Of a stretch of 64,000 nucleotides of DNA, positions 44,546 through 54,645 are shown piece after piece (the stretch's first letter is position 1; each line of letters begins with the position of its first letter). Position numbers and translations under genes: made by a program. The notes under the pieces are model-generated. The model ran no database searches. It worked only from the letters and a program-made list of their open reading frames with translations, and was not told the origin of the DNA. The stretch comes from Rhodococcus yunnanensis NBRC 103083 (GTDB taxonomy: Bacteria > Actinomycetota > Actinomycetes > Mycobacteriales > Mycobacteriaceae), in NCBI RefSeq assembly GCF_001895005.1, contig NZ_BCXH01000009.1, forward strand, positions 62,001-126,000. Reading direction: 5' to 3'.

Positions 44546-45040
44546 ACTAATAGAGGGGCATACGATGCGCAGGCCCGCGATGCGATCGTCACACCGATCG
44601 CCAGGCTCAACCAATCCATCAGCCCCGAAGCGATCGACTACATCGTCGCAGCAAGTGATGGATACCCGTACTTTCTTCAGGTGTTCGGTCACGAGCTCTG
44701 GCAAGCAGCCCAACAGTCCCCGTTCACCCTCGCCGACGCCGTGGACGCCGTGGAAACCGGTCACGCCTCACTCGATTCCGGCTTCTACAGCTCGAGGTGG
44801 CTGCGCGCCACCGAAGCCGAAAAGCGGTACCTGGTTGCCATTGCACGCAGCGGAACCGACACCCCTCGGACGGCAGCCCTTGCCGAGGTCCTCGGATCGA
44901 ACCCGCAATCGATGGCGCCGCACCGCGACTCATGCATCCGCAAAGGCCTGATCTGGTCTCCCTCACGCGGACTAGTTGCCTTCACCGTCCCGGGAATGGC
45001 CGACTTTATCCGCCGTCAACCCAACGCCCCCATCGTCTGA
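44546..45040 (+). pseudogene. Remnant of an ATP-binding (AAA/STAND-type) protein, C-terminal part only
   Basis: The segment from about 44546 encodes the C-terminal region of large ATP-binding proteins: IVTPIARLNQSISPEAIDYI, ASDGYPYFLQVFGHELWQAA, ALAEVLGSNPQSMAPHRDSCIRKGLIWSP and VAFTVPGMADFIRR. The P-loop ATPase half that should precede it is absent. The upstream frame (from 44366) shows no family sequence. It is most likely a 5'-truncated relic without a proper start. The 44346-44545 stretch holds no other gene that I can see. Confidence 0.75.
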
Positions 45041-45068
45041 CCCGAAAAGCATTTAACCTTGGGTCAAA

Positions 45069-45464
45069 CTATTTCGGCAGGCCCACCGGCGGTTTGACTG
45101 CCACGACGGGGCTCTGCGATTCGAGAATGACGCGCTGAGAGATACTGCCCATCAGCAGCTTTCCGACGGGCGAGCGGCGCCGGATGCCGATGACGACGAG
45201 GTCGGTTCCCTCCGCGTAGGACAGGTCGATGAGATTGTCGGCGTGCGATCGGCCCTTCTCGTTGTCGTGGACCGTCACTGCGACCCCGGCGGCGTCGGAT
45301 TCGTCGCGGGCGGATTCGATCGTCGCGCCGAATCCTTCCTCGGACGCCGAATCCTCCTCCGCGACAATGATCAAGTCCGTTCCGCGCTGGAGAGCTTCAC
45401 CGAACGCGAACGGTAGTGCGCCCTTGCCTTCGGCGGTCGGCGAGTAGCCGACGACGACGGTCAT
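45069..45464 (-). CDS. Universal stress protein (UspA family)
   Basis: This 131-residue single-domain protein starts VVVGYSPTAEGKGAL and has the ATP-binding motif VIGIRRRSPVGKLLMGSISQRVILESQSPVVAVK. It is translationally coupled (ATGA) to the hydroxyacid dehydrogenase gene upstream. It would respond to stress or starvation in the cytoplasm. Confidence 0.9.
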   Translation of the reverse strand: MTVVVGYSPTAEGKGALPFAFGEALQRGTDLIIVAEEDSASEEGFGATIESARDESDAAGVAVTVHDNEKGRSHADNLIDLSYAEGTDLVVIGIRRRSPVGKLLMGSISQRVILESQSPVVAVKPPVGLPK

Positions 45465-46456
45465 CGTGTCACCGGCGTGATGAGGCTGCCGTCGGCGAGG
45501 AACCGGTCGAGATTCTCGAGCGTCAACGCTTCCATCGCGGCCCGCGTTTCGACCGTGCCGCTGCCCACGTGGGGCAGCAGAACGACGTTGTCCAGTGTCG
45601 TGAGCGCGGCCGGCACCGAGGGCTCGTGGGCGAACACGTCGAGCCCCGCTCCTGCCAGTCCGCCGCCTGCGAGCAATTCCACCAACGCCTCCTCGTCCAC
45701 GACGCTTCCGCGTGCCACGTTGATCAGGTAACCCTGCGGACCGAGCGCGTCCAGTACCTCACGATCGACGAGGTGCCGAGTGCCCGACCCGCCGGACGCT
45801 GCGACGATCAGAATGTCGACGCCGCCTGCGAGTGCAGCCGCCGTCGGGAAGTACGTGTACGGAGAATCCGCGATCTCGTTGCGGTTGTGGTAGCTGATGG
45901 GGCAACGGAATCCGCTGAGCCGGTCGGCGATCGCCGTTCCGATTCGGCCCAGACCGATGATGCCCACGCGCTTGCCGGTGACCTGGCGTGTCAACGGCGT
46001 ATTGCCTTCGCTGATCCAGCGCCCCTCGCGCACGTAGCGATCGGAGAACGACACCTGCCGCAGCGCATCGATGACCAGTCCGACGGCGAGGTCGGCCACA
46101 CAGTCCGTCAGAACATCCGGAGTGTTGCTCACACCGATGCCACGTTCACGTGCCGCGTCGACGTCCGTCGCGTCGTATCCGACGCCGAAGTGGACGATGG
46201 CGCCGAGGTTGGGCAGCCCGGCGATCAGTTCGGCGTCGACGCCGGTCCGTCCCGAGGTGACCGCTGCGGTGATCGACTCACCGTGGAGCGCGAGGAAACC
46301 GGTTCGCTCGTCTCCGTCCGGGAGAACCAGGGCGTCGTAGTCACCTGCGAGGGTGTCCATCAACGACGGCTTCAGCGGCCCGACTCTGAGCACTCGACCG
46401 GTGCGCGCCGAATTCCGTTGCGCCCCATCGGTTTTTTCCGAACCAACCGTTGTCAT
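45461..46456 (-). CDS. D-isomer-specific 2-hydroxyacid dehydrogenase
   Basis: This 331-residue enzyme has the NAD motif VGIIGLGRIGTAIADRL, the family segments YLINVARGSVVDEEALVELL and VVLLPHVGSGTVETR, and the usual catalytic Arg/Glu/His set. It resembles glyoxylate/hydroxypyruvate reductases. ATG 46456 has GGAG 8 nt upstream and is preferred over the longer frame to 46591. Its promoter carries LysR box D, which ties it to the aldarate regulon. Confidence 0.9.
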   Translation of the reverse strand: MTTVGSEKTDGAQRNSARTGRVLRVGPLKPSLMDTLAGDYDALVLPDGDERTGFLALHGESITAAVTSGRTGVDAELIAGLPNLGAIVHFGVGYDATDVDAARERGIGVSNTPDVLTDCVADLAVGLVIDALRQVSFSDRYVREGRWISEGNTPLTRQVTGKRVGIIGLGRIGTAIADRLSGFRCPISYHNRNEIADSPYTYFPTAAALAGGVDILIVAASGGSGTRHLVDREVLDALGPQGYLINVARGSVVDEEALVELLAGGGLAGAGLDVFAHEPSVPAALTTLDNVVLLPHVGSGTVETRAAMEALTLENLDRFLADGSLITPVTR

Positions 46457-46532
46457 TGCCCAGCTCCTCGCCGTCGTCGATACCGCCCATGACCTGTCCA
46501 CAGGTTTCGATCCTGCGTGCGCGTCTTCCGTT

Positions 46533-46600
46533 ACGTTATTCCGGTCGACAAATACCTGTCCAACACGGAAATAACATGGATTGATACTCAAACAGCATCA
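46533..46600 (-). promoter_or_regulatory. LysR box D and promoter of the hydroxyacid dehydrogenase-USP operon
   Basis: On the minus strand, TTGGAC at 46563-46558 and TAACGT at 46538-46533 are 19 nt apart. GAT (46599-46597), 11 nt, then ATC (46585-46583) forms a T-N11-A box at the same distance from TTGGAC as in boxes A-C. It lies in the 380-nt gap between 46457 and 46836, which otherwise holds the divergent peptide-importer promoter and no gene that I can see. Confidence 0.68.
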
Positions 46601-46736
46601 TAGAGCCATTTCTGAGGGCATGGGTAACCTAAGGAAAAGGTGTCCCACCAGGTCAGACGCATGAGACTGTGATCCACATCGCGTGAATGAGCGTCGTGTG
46701 ACGCACCAAACTCCCTGCATACGGCCCCGCGGCGTG

Positions 46737-46766
46737 TTGACGAACGATTTCCCCCACTCCTACCGT
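46737..46766 (+). promoter_or_regulatory. Promoter of the peptide/nickel-type importer operon
   Basis: TTGACG at 46737-46742 and TACCGT at 46761-46766 are 18 nt apart, giving a leader of about 65 nt to the ATG at 46837. No operator is obvious. The -10 form (TACCGT) is the same as in LysR promoter C, but no T-N11-A box lies at the matching position. Confidence 0.55.
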
Positions 46767-46836
46767 GTGTCTACCGTCACAGGTGCGGCTACGGCCACCA
46801 CAGCAGACGCACATCACTTCCCCCTTGGAGGACCCC

Positions 46837-48417
46837 ATGAGCCCTGCACGTGCAGTGCAGCAGGGACGGACCACGCGCGCCGCGGTCATCACCGCTGCCG
46901 CCCTTAGCTTTTCGATGATCGCCAGTGGATGCTCGGTGGCGAACTCCGGCAGCGGAACTGCCGCCAGTGCCGACACGCTCCGCATCGTTCTGCAGGAAGA
47001 GCCACCCACCCTCGAAGCATGCGACGTCTCGCTGACGTCCGTCGGCGTCGTGACTCGGTCCAACATCACCGAGCCGTTGATGGAACGGAACCCGAGCGAG
47101 GGCACACTCGAACCGAAGCTTGCCGACTCCTGGACTCAGGTCTCGGACCGCGAGTGGACGTTCCAGTTGCACCCCGGAGTGACGTTCAGCGACGGCAGCC
47201 CGTTCGAAGCGGAGGACGCAGCACATTCGATCGAGCGAGCGGTCAACTCCGACCTCGGGTGCAATGTCGAAGGCTACGTCTTCGGTGATGCCGACCTGAC
47301 GGTCCGCATCGTCGATCCGCTCACGATCAGTGTGGCCGCGCCGGCCCCGGACCCCATCCTGCCGTTGAAGCTGTCCTTCATCGAGATGGTGCCGAGGACC
47401 TACAGCATGACCGAGCGCGTCCGCGAACCGATCGGTACGGGACCGTTCGCGATCGACTACTGGGACTACGGTCAGCGACTGTCCCTCGTCCGCAACGACA
47501 CCTACTGGGGAGACGAGCCCGACTACGCCCGCGCCACCTACCAGTGGCGAAGCGAAGGCAGCGTGCGCGCCTCGATGGTGGCGAACGGGGAGGCCGAGCT
47601 CGCGACGTCCCTCGGACCGGAGGACGGCGCAGGCGACCTCGGCGTCTCGTACCCCAACAACGAGACCACCGCGGTGCGAATCCAGCTGGAGGAGCCGCCG
47701 CTCGACGACATCCGCGTACGCCAGGCGATCAACTACTCCATCAATCGTGACGGAATCGTCGACGCCCTGTTCCAGGGACTCGGAACGCCTGCGGCACAAC
47801 TCATCTCCGACGGCGTGATCGGCTACAACGACGAGATGACGCCGTGGCCGTACGACCCGCAGAAGGCACAGGAACTGATCGACGAGGCCCGTGCCGACGG
47901 CGTCCCGGTGGACGCTCCGATCAGGCTCATCGGACGGACCGGGCAGTTCCCCAAGGTCAACGAGACGCTCGAGGTCGTCCAGTACGCCCTGTCCCAGCTG
48001 GGGATGAACGTCTCCATCGAGATGACGGACTCGGCGGGCACTGCCGAGTACCAGGAACGCCCGTTCCCGAAGGTCGGGCCGTACCTGCTCGTCATCCAGC
48101 ACGGCAACCAGGCCGGTGACGCAGCGTTCACCGCCGATCAGTACCTGAAGAGCGACGGTTTCCAGAGCGCAGGCGGTACACCCGAGTTCGACAAGCGTGT
48201 CGACGAGGCCGCAGTGCTGACCGGCGATGCCCGGCAGGAAGCCTACGCTCAGCTGTTCGCCGACGAGCCCAAGGAAATCATGCAGATGGCCTTCATCGCC
48301 CACATGGAAGGTGTTCTGGCGAAGTCGGATTCGGTCAACTACACACCCAACTCCGCAACCGTCGACGAGATGCACCTCGCAGCGATGACCCGCGCCGACG
48401 CACCCGAAACGGACTGA
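46837..48417 (+). CDS. Peptide/nickel-type ABC transporter substrate-binding lipoprotein
   Basis: This 526-residue family 5 binding protein has a signal ending MIASGC (lipid Cys32). Mature-domain features include LVRNDTYWGDEPDYARATYQW, DDIRVRQAINYSINRDGIVDALFQG and NYTPNSATVDEMHL. Such proteins bind oligopeptides, nickel or sugars. ATG 46837 has TTGGAGG upstream. It heads an operon with two permeases and two ATPases. The ligand cannot be told. Confidence 0.92.
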   Translation: MSPARAVQQGRTTRAAVITAAALSFSMIASGCSVANSGSGTAASADTLRIVLQEEPPTLEACDVSLTSVGVVTRSNITEPLMERNPSEGTLEPKLADSWTQVSDREWTFQLHPGVTFSDGSPFEAEDAAHSIERAVNSDLGCNVEGYVFGDADLTVRIVDPLTISVAAPAPDPILPLKLSFIEMVPRTYSMTERVREPIGTGPFAIDYWDYGQRLSLVRNDTYWGDEPDYARATYQWRSEGSVRASMVANGEAELATSLGPEDGAGDLGVSYPNNETTAVRIQLEEPPLDDIRVRQAINYSINRDGIVDALFQGLGTPAAQLISDGVIGYNDEMTPWPYDPQKAQELIDEARADGVPVDAPIRLIGRTGQFPKVNETLEVVQYALSQLGMNVSIEMTDSAGTAEYQERPFPKVGPYLLVIQHGNQAGDAAFTADQYLKSDGFQSAGGTPEFDKRVDEAAVLTGDARQEAYAQLFADEPKEIMQMAFIAHMEGVLAKSDSVNYTPNSATVDEMHLAAMTRADAPETD

Positions 48418-48425
48418 GGCCCAAC

Positions 48426-49355
48426 ATGTTCAGATTCCTCCGCCGCCGGATCTACACCAGCCTCGTGCCGCTGATCGTCGTCCTGCTCGGCGTGTTCTTC
48501 CTGGCCCGGCTCACCGGTGACCCGACCAGCCTCTACCTTCCCGAATCCGCCACGCAGGCACAGCGAGAAGCATTCCGGGCCACCAACGGCCTCGACCAGC
48601 CTCTCCTGACGCAGCTCTGGGATTACCTCAAAGGCGTCGTACAGCTCGACTTCGGCGATTCACTGAGAACCGGGGAAGCAGCGTCGACGATGGCTCTTCG
48701 AGCCTTCCCGGCGACCCTGCAGCTGGCGTTCATGACGATGTTCCTGGCGATCCTGGGCGCCGTCGTCATCGGCTGCTGGGCTGCGTACCGCCCCAACTCG
48801 TTGGCGGACCGCATCTCGAGTCTGCTGTCCATGACAGCTGCGAGCATCCCCGACTTCTGGTTCGCCATCATGGGGGTCTGGGTCTTCGCCGTCACCTTCG
48901 GCGTTCTGCCGACCTCCGGAACCGGCGCCGGGGCACTGTCGTGGGTCCTCCCGATCGCCACGCTGCTCATCCGGCCGCTCGGCGTGCTGACGCAGGTGGT
49001 CCGCGGCGCCATGGTCGCGGCCTTGTCGGCGCCCTACGTCCGGCTGGCACGAAGCAAGGGTGCCAGCGACGTTCGGGTCGTGACGCACCACGCGCTTCGC
49101 AACGCCGCCGCACCGGCATTGACCGTCGCGGGCGACCTGATGGTCGGTCTGGTCAACGGCGCCGTCGTCGTCGAGGCGATCTTCGGTTGGCCCGGAATCG
49201 GCAAGCTCATGATCGACGCGATTCTCCAACGCGACTTCGCGGTGCTCCAGGCCGCGGTCCTGTTGACCGCAGTGAGCATCTTCGTACTCAACATCGCCAT
49301 CGACGCCTGCTACGCACTGCTCGACGCCCGTGTTCGCGACAAGGCGAAGGTCTAG
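48426..49355 (+). CDS. ABC transporter permease (DppB/OppB type)
   Basis: This 309-residue inner-membrane protein has six predicted helices. The EAA-like loop is VRLARSKGASDVRVVTHHALRNA, and VEAIFGWPGIGKLMIDAILQRDF is characteristic of the DppB family. It forms the translocation pore with the next gene. Confidence 0.94.
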   Translation: MFRFLRRRIYTSLVPLIVVLLGVFFLARLTGDPTSLYLPESATQAQREAFRATNGLDQPLLTQLWDYLKGVVQLDFGDSLRTGEAASTMALRAFPATLQLAFMTMFLAILGAVVIGCWAAYRPNSLADRISSLLSMTAASIPDFWFAIMGVWVFAVTFGVLPTSGTGAGALSWVLPIATLLIRPLGVLTQVVRGAMVAALSAPYVRLARSKGASDVRVVTHHALRNAAAPALTVAGDLMVGLVNGAVVVEAIFGWPGIGKLMIDAILQRDFAVLQAAVLLTAVSIFVLNIAIDACYALLDARVRDKAKV

Positions 49356-49364
49356 GAGGCCACC

Positions 49365-50351
49365 ATGTCACTCGATTTCGAAGCACCGAAAACCTCGGAG
49401 CCGGAGGAAGTCCCGGCGGAGCAGCCCGCTGTGGTCAGGAAGAGCTCGGCACCGCTGTGGCGACTGCTTCTGCGTGATCGGGTCGCCACCGTCGCCGCCG
49501 GGATTCTCGTCCTGGTGTTCCTGACGGCGATCTTCGGGCCGATGCTCGTCGGCGATGCCGCAAGCGAACAGGATCTGAACCAGTCCAACCTCGCTCCGTT
49601 CAACCTGGACACCGGGTGGATGAACGTGCTCGGCACCGATCCGCTCGGGCGCAGCATGCTGGCCCGGCTGGTCGTCGCATGCCAGACCACACTGTCGGTG
49701 GCGATCCCGGCGGTCATTCTGTCGGCCATCGTCGGTTCGATCATCGGCATGTGGGCCGGCTACCACCGCGGCTGGCGTGAAACCTCGGCGATGCGCGTTG
49801 CCGACGTCATCATGAGCTTCCCGTCGCTGCTGATGGCCGTCGTCGTGCTGTACGTCTTCTCCCCGAGCGCCGCGAACATCGTTCTCGTTCTTGCCATCAC
49901 ACGTATCCCGATCTACCTCCGCACCGCCCGAGCTGAGTCCGCCGAACTGCAGAGCCGTCTGTTCGTCGACGCCGCCCGAACGTTCGGAGCATCGAGCGGG
50001 GCCGTGATACGACGACATGTCGCGCCGATCCTGCTGCCCACCCTGCTCACCGTGGCGACACTCGACTTCTGCTTCGTCATGCTGGCCGAGTCGTCACTGA
50101 GCTTCCTGGGCATCGGAATTCAGCCACCCGACGTCAGTTGGGGCCTGATGGTCGCGCAGGGACGTACCTACCTGCAGACCGCATGGTGGCTCTCGTTCTT
50201 CCCCGGTCTTGCCATCGTCGTGACCACCGTCTCGGCCACCGTGCTCGCCGCGTGGGCGCGCATCGCCACCGACCCGGCCCAGCGGTGGCGCCTGACCGTG
50301 CCTCGCTCGGCCAAGTCCCGTCTCCTCCCCGTCCGAAAGGTCGTCTCATGA
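49365..50351 (+). CDS. ABC transporter permease (DppC/OppC type)
   Basis: This 328-residue permease has an acidic cytoplasmic N-terminus, six helices and the family segments LGTDPLGRSMLARLV and FVDAARTFGASSGAVIRRHVAPILLP. LSFLGIGIQPPDVSWGLMVAQG is typical of DppC. It is coupled to the ATPase gene by an ATGA overlap. Confidence 0.94.
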   Translation: MSLDFEAPKTSEPEEVPAEQPAVVRKSSAPLWRLLLRDRVATVAAGILVLVFLTAIFGPMLVGDAASEQDLNQSNLAPFNLDTGWMNVLGTDPLGRSMLARLVVACQTTLSVAIPAVILSAIVGSIIGMWAGYHRGWRETSAMRVADVIMSFPSLLMAVVVLYVFSPSAANIVLVLAITRIPIYLRTARAESAELQSRLFVDAARTFGASSGAVIRRHVAPILLPTLLTVATLDFCFVMLAESSLSFLGIGIQPPDVSWGLMVAQGRTYLQTAWWLSFFPGLAIVVTTVSATVLAAWARIATDPAQRWRLTVPRSAKSRLLPVRKVVS

Positions 50352-51358
50352 GTGCACCTGCAGTCACACGCCCGGACACAGACCGTGTCGCCATGGAGGT
50401 ACGTGACCTGACGGTCGATCTGCGGACGCCGTCGGGCGTCATCCGCGCGGTCGATCACGTGAGCTTCAGTGCTCGACGCGGCGAAACACTGGCTCTCCTC
50501 GGTGAATCCGGTTGCGGGAAGTCGATGACGGCACAGGCCGTCGTCGGCCTCCTCGAGCCGATCGCCGACATCACCGACGGGTCCGTCGAACTCGGGGACG
50601 TGGACCTCGTCACCGCCAAGAACAAGGTACGACGCCATATCGCGGCCACCGAATTGGCGATCGTCTTCCAGGACGCACTGACCGCGCTGAATCCGGTGTA
50701 CACCGTCGGCACCCAGCTGGCCGAGCCGTTCCGCATCCACCGCGGAATGAGCGCGAAAGCGGCACGCAAAGAAGCGATCTCGCTGATGGAACGCGTCGGG
50801 ATCCCACAGCCGGAGTCACGTGCGGATTCCTATCCACACCAGTTCTCCGGCGGTATGCGCCAGCGTCTGCTGATCGCCATGGCCGTCGCGCTCAGCCCGT
50901 CGGTGCTCCTCGCCGACGAGCCGACCACCGCACTCGACGTGACCGTCCAAGCGCAGATCATGACGTTGCTGCGTGGGCTTCGAGAAGAGCACGACATGGC
51001 CGTCGTACTCATCACCCACGATCTCGCTCTCGTCGCCGAGGAAGCCGACCGCGTCGCGGTCATGTACGCGGGCAACGTCGTCGAGACCGGCCTCGTGTCG
51101 GAGGTGTTCGCCGATCCCCGGCATCCGTACACCAAGGGTTTGCTCGACTCCGTGCCGAAGCACGCCGTGCGCGGCGAGGATCTCAAATCCATCGGCGGCA
51201 CCCCGCCGGATCTTCATTCCATCCCCGACGGCTGCGTCTACCAGGCCCGCTGCCCGCTGGCCCGCGACATCTGCGTCGTACAGCGCCCGAAGCTCGAACC
51301 CGCAGGAGAAGGCCGATTCTCCGCGTGCCACTTTGCGAACGAGGTGTCCCATGCATGA
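50348..51358 (+). CDS. ABC transporter ATPase (OppD/DppD type)
   Basis: This 336-residue ATPase has Walker [10 protein letters not shown], signature [14 protein letters not shown], Walker [13 protein letters not shown] and the C-terminal oligopeptide domain with cysteines ([14 protein letters not shown]) that in this family can bind an Fe-S cluster. ATG 50348 overlaps the permease stop. The 8-nt overlap with the next gene suggests coupled synthesis of the ATPase pair. Confidence 0.94.
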   Translation: MSAPAVTRPDTDRVAMEVRDLTVDLRTPSGVIRAVDHVSFSARRGETLALLGESGCGKSMTAQAVVGLLEPIADITDGSVELGDVDLVTAKNKVRRHIAATELAIVFQDALTALNPVYTVGTQLAEPFRIHRGMSAKAARKEAISLMERVGIPQPESRADSYPHQFSGGMRQRLLIAMAVALSPSVLLADEPTTALDVTVQAQIMTLLRGLREEHDMAVVLITHDLALVAEEADRVAVMYAGNVVETGLVSEVFADPRHPYTKGLLDSVPKHAVRGEDLKSIGGTPPDLHSIPDGCVYQARCPLARDICVVQRPKLEPAGEGRFSACHFANEVSHA

Positions 51359-52361
51359 CAACACACGAGCCGATCAGCTACTCACCGTCCGCGGTCTGAA
51401 CAAGACGTTCAAGGTCGGCGGCGGGAACCTGCGTGCGCTCGACGCGATCGATCTGGACCTGCGACGCGGCGAGACTCTCGGTTTGGTCGGCGAATCCGGG
51501 TGCGGCAAATCGACTCTCGCACGCACACTCATGATGCTCGAGCGTCCGGATTCAGGCACCGTCGACTTCGACGGCGTCGATCCGTTCGCGCTGCGGGGCA
51601 AGGACCTTCTCGGATTTCGCCGACGCGTACAGATGGTGTTCCAGGATCCGTACGGCTCGTTGAACTCCCGGATGAACGCAGGGGACATCATCAGCGAACC
51701 CTGGCGAACACACAAGAGCCTGTACAAGACTCGCCGCGACCGCTCCGCTCGCGTTCGGGAACTCCTGCATCTGGTCGGACTTCGTCCCAGTGACGAGAAC
51801 AGGTTCCCGCAGGAGTTCTCCGGCGGGCAGCGTCAGCGTCTGGGCATCGCACGTGCACTTGCCCTCAACCCCGACGTCATCATCTGCGACGAGCCCGTCT
51901 CCGCGCTGGACCTGTCGGTGCAGGCGCAGGTGCTCAACCTGCTGAACGACCTGCAGAAGCAACTGGGCATCTCGTACGTCTTCATTTCGCACGACCTGTC
52001 CGTGGTGCGCCACGTCGCGGACCGGGTCGCAGTGATGTATCTGGGTCGGATCGTCGAATCCGGTGCTACCGAAGCCGTGTTCGAGCGGCCGAGCCATCCG
52101 TACTCCGCCGCCCTGATGTCTGCAGCACCCAAGCTGGACGCCGAATCACGCGGTGAGCGCATCCTGTTGAAGGGCGAGGTGCCCTCCCCGCTCAATCCGC
52201 CGTCGGGGTGCCGGTTCCGTACCCGCTGCTGGAAGGCGACCGATCTGTGCGCCTCGGAGGCCCCGCCTGTGGCGTTCGACCGAGCCGAAGCCGATCACAT
52301 GGCCGAGTGCCACTACCCGCTCGTCGCGAACGACCTGGGGTTAGTCGCTGCCGGATCGTGA
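51351..52361 (+). CDS. ABC transporter ATPase (OppF/DppF type)
   Basis: This 336-residue ATPase has Walker [10 protein letters not shown], signature FSGGQRQRLGIARA, Walker B VIICDEPVSALD and the C-terminal domain CRFRTRCWKATDLC with its cysteine group. It pairs with the OppD-type protein. The stop overlaps the next gene's GTG. Confidence 0.94.
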   Translation: MHDNTRADQLLTVRGLNKTFKVGGGNLRALDAIDLDLRRGETLGLVGESGCGKSTLARTLMMLERPDSGTVDFDGVDPFALRGKDLLGFRRRVQMVFQDPYGSLNSRMNAGDIISEPWRTHKSLYKTRRDRSARVRELLHLVGLRPSDENRFPQEFSGGQRQRLGIARALALNPDVIICDEPVSALDLSVQAQVLNLLNDLQKQLGISYVFISHDLSVVRHVADRVAVMYLGRIVESGATEAVFERPSHPYSAALMSAAPKLDAESRGERILLKGEVPSPLNPPSGCRFRTRCWKATDLCASEAPPVAFDRAEADHMAECHYPLVANDLGLVAAGS

Positions 52362-53092
52362 TCGGCGACTTGACGGTTGCTGACTTCGCCATCGTCGCGT
52401 TCGCGATCTTCTTCGCCTCGTGCATGCAAGCGTCGATCGGATTCGGGATGGGGATGCTCGCGGCCCCGATCGTCGCGATCGTCGATCCAGGGCTGGTCCC
52501 GGGAACACTGATCATGCTCGCGCTGCTGGTCAGCACCATGGTGCTCGTACGCGAAGGGTCTGCGCTGGACCTGTCGGGTGCGAGTTGGGCGCTGGCGGGC
52601 CGCATACCGGGAACCATTCTCGGAGCGCTCCTGCTGGTGGCTCTACCGGAACGTGGACTCGCGCTGATGCTGGCGCTCGTTGTGCTGCTCGGTATCGCCT
52701 TGACCTCGTTCGGCTGGATTCCACTGCCGCACAGGCGGAATCTGATGATGGCGGGCGCGGCATCGGGCCTGCTGGCGACCGCGACGTCGATCGGCGGTCC
52801 CCCGATGGCACTGGTGTGGCAGCGCAACACCGGTGCGAAGCTGCGCAGCACCATGAGCGCGTTCTTCCTCGTCGGCTCGATCATGTCGCTCGCCGCTCTG
52901 ACCGCGGCAGGTGCAGTCGATCGTCACACCGCATGGTTGTTCGTTCTGCTGGCGCCTGCGACGATTCTCGGGTATGTGTTGTCGCGCTTCGTCAACCGCA
53001 TCATGGACCGGCGCAGGCTCAGGCTGACCGCCATCACGGTGTCCACCATCGGCGCCGTCGTCCTGGTGGTGCAGCAGCTCGTCTCGCTCTAG
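52358..53092 (+). CDS. TauE/SafE-family membrane permease
   Basis: This 244-residue protein has about seven to eight hydrophobic segments and the family motif ASIGFGMGMLAAPIVAIVDPGL near the N-terminus, with a second half containing SIGGPPMALVWQ. TauE/SafE proteins are putative exporters of sulfur-containing organic acids or anions. GTG 52358 overlaps the OppF stop, so it belongs to the peptide-importer operon. Its stop codon lies inside a 15-bp tandem repeat. Confidence 0.88.
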   Translation: MIGDLTVADFAIVAFAIFFASCMQASIGFGMGMLAAPIVAIVDPGLVPGTLIMLALLVSTMVLVREGSALDLSGASWALAGRIPGTILGALLLVALPERGLALMLALVVLLGIALTSFGWIPLPHRRNLMMAGAASGLLATATSIGGPPMALVWQRNTGAKLRSTMSAFFLVGSIMSLAALTAAGAVDRHTAWLFVLLAPATILGYVLSRFVNRIMDRRRLRLTAITVSTIGAVVLVVQQLVSL

Positions 53093-53145
53093 ATGCCCCT
53101 GCTCCGGATACCCCAGCTCTAGATACCCCTGCTCTAGATACCTTC
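53086..53145. repeat. Four 15-bp tandem repeats spanning two convergent stop codons
   Basis: GCTCTAGATGCCCCT (53086-53100), GCTCCGGATACCCCA (53101-53115), GCTCTAGATACCCCT (53116-53130) and GCTCTAGATACCTTC (53131-53145) are contiguous 15-bp units. CTAG gives a TAG stop on both strands. The first copy supplies the stop of the permease (53090-53092). The last supplies that of xylulokinase (minus strand, 53136-53134). Confidence 0.95.
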
Positions 53146-54534
53146 CGTGAGATCACGCACCTCGGCGTACCGTTCGCGGATCGCCGGGGTGGAATCTGCC
53201 TCGTAGGTACGCATCGGCGCCGACGCCCACTGCGGTGGCTCGGCAGTCTGTGCCAATGCCCAGGCCGCCTGCCGAGCTGCCCCGTCGGCGACGTACTCCC
53301 CCGGCTCGGGAACGACGACGGGCACGCCGAGGATTGCCGGTGCCAGCTCCCTCAAGGCCGCCGACTTGGCGCCGCCGCCGATCAGCAGTACTCGCCGAGT
53401 CTCGATACCTGCCGCTCGGAGCGCGTCGATACCGTCGGCCAGCCCGCACAGAAGGCCTTCCACGGCCGCGCGGGCGAGATGCCCCGGCGTCGAATTACCC
53501 AGCCGCAGTCCATGGATCGCACCGGAGGCATCGGGTCTGTTCGGGGTGCGCTCACCTTCGAGATACGGCACGAGGACCAGCCCCTCGCTGGGAGTGGACA
53601 GCGCCAACCTCGACAGTTCGGCGTGGTCGACACCGAGCAACGACGCGGTGGCGTCGAGCACACGGGCGGCGTTGAGCGTGCACACGAGCGGCAGCTGTCG
53701 GCCGGTGGCGTCGGCGAATCCGGCGATGATGCCCGACGCGTCGGCTGCCGCGACGTCGGTGACCGCGGAGACCACACCCGACGTGCCGACCGAGACCACG
53801 ACGTCGCCGACGCCTGCGGCGAGACCGAGCGCGGCAGCAGCGTTGTCCCCGGTCCCGGGCGCGATGATCGCACCCGACGCCGTCGTTCCGATGCGCTCGT
53901 ACGGATCCGCGACGCGAGGAAGTCGCGGCGTGCGCCCTCGCATCCCCAGTTCGAGCAAGTCCTTGCGGTAGCTGTTCGTGCTCGCCGCGAAATAGCCGGT
54001 GCCGCTGGCGTCCCCGCGGTCGGTCGCCAGCGAACCGAGTTCTCTCGCGCCGCCGAGCTGCCAGCTGATCCAGTCATGCGGAAGGCACACTGCTGCAGTG
54101 CGATCCGCGTTGCCGGGTTCGTTGTCCGCCAGCCACCGAAGCTTGGTGACGGTGATCGACGCCAGGGGCACCACACCCACCGCATCCGCCCACGCGGCGC
54201 TCCCACCGAGGTCGTCGATCAGGTCGGTCGCTGCGCGCGCCGAGCGTGTGTCGTTCCACAGCAACGCCGGACGAATCACATCGCCCCGCTCGTCCAGGCA
54301 GATCATCCCGTGCTGTTGGGCACCGACGGACACTGCAGCGACGTCGTCGAGACCGCCGGCGTCGGCGATCGCGGTGTCGAGCGCCGATGTCCATGCCGCT
54401 GGATCGACCTCGGTGCCGTCCGGGTGCCCGGCCCGCCCACTACGCACCAGCTCACCCGAATCCGCATCGCGGACAAACACTTTGCACGATTGTGTGGACG
54501 AATCGATACCTGCAACGAGAGCCAAGAGCTTCAT
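53134..54534 (-). CDS. xylB: Xylulokinase (FGGY family)
   Basis: This 466-residue sugar kinase has [11 protein letters not shown] near the N-terminus, [25 protein letters not shown] and [25 protein letters not shown] (ATP/sugar binding). [22 protein letters not shown] is the FGGY C-terminal motif. It phosphorylates D-xylulose or a similar pentulose. ATG 54534 sits right against GGAAGG; TTG 54525 has better spacing and is the alternative start. Substrate assignment is by family resemblance. The polyol dehydrogenases at 21-23 kb could supply its ketose. Confidence 0.9.
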   Translation of the reverse strand: MKLLALVAGIDSSTQSCKVFVRDADSGELVRSGRAGHPDGTEVDPAAWTSALDTAIADAGGLDDVAAVSVGAQQHGMICLDERGDVIRPALLWNDTRSARAATDLIDDLGGSAAWADAVGVVPLASITVTKLRWLADNEPGNADRTAAVCLPHDWISWQLGGARELGSLATDRGDASGTGYFAASTNSYRKDLLELGMRGRTPRLPRVADPYERIGTTASGAIIAPGTGDNAAAALGLAAGVGDVVVSVGTSGVVSAVTDVAAADASGIIAGFADATGRQLPLVCTLNAARVLDATASLLGVDHAELSRLALSTPSEGLVLVPYLEGERTPNRPDASGAIHGLRLGNSTPGHLARAAVEGLLCGLADGIDALRAAGIETRRVLLIGGGAKSAALRELAPAILGVPVVVPEPGEYVADGAARQAAWALAQTAEPPQWASAPMRTYEADSTPAIRERYAEVRDLTEGI

Positions 54535-54645
54535 CCTTCCAGCGCAGCGGTTGCCTGCAGTCGACTGTACCGCCCGCCGCGGGCGCATTCTGTGTGCATC
54601 CGCGCCGGTGGAAATGACAGGTCGCACTCCGCTACCTTCGTGGAC

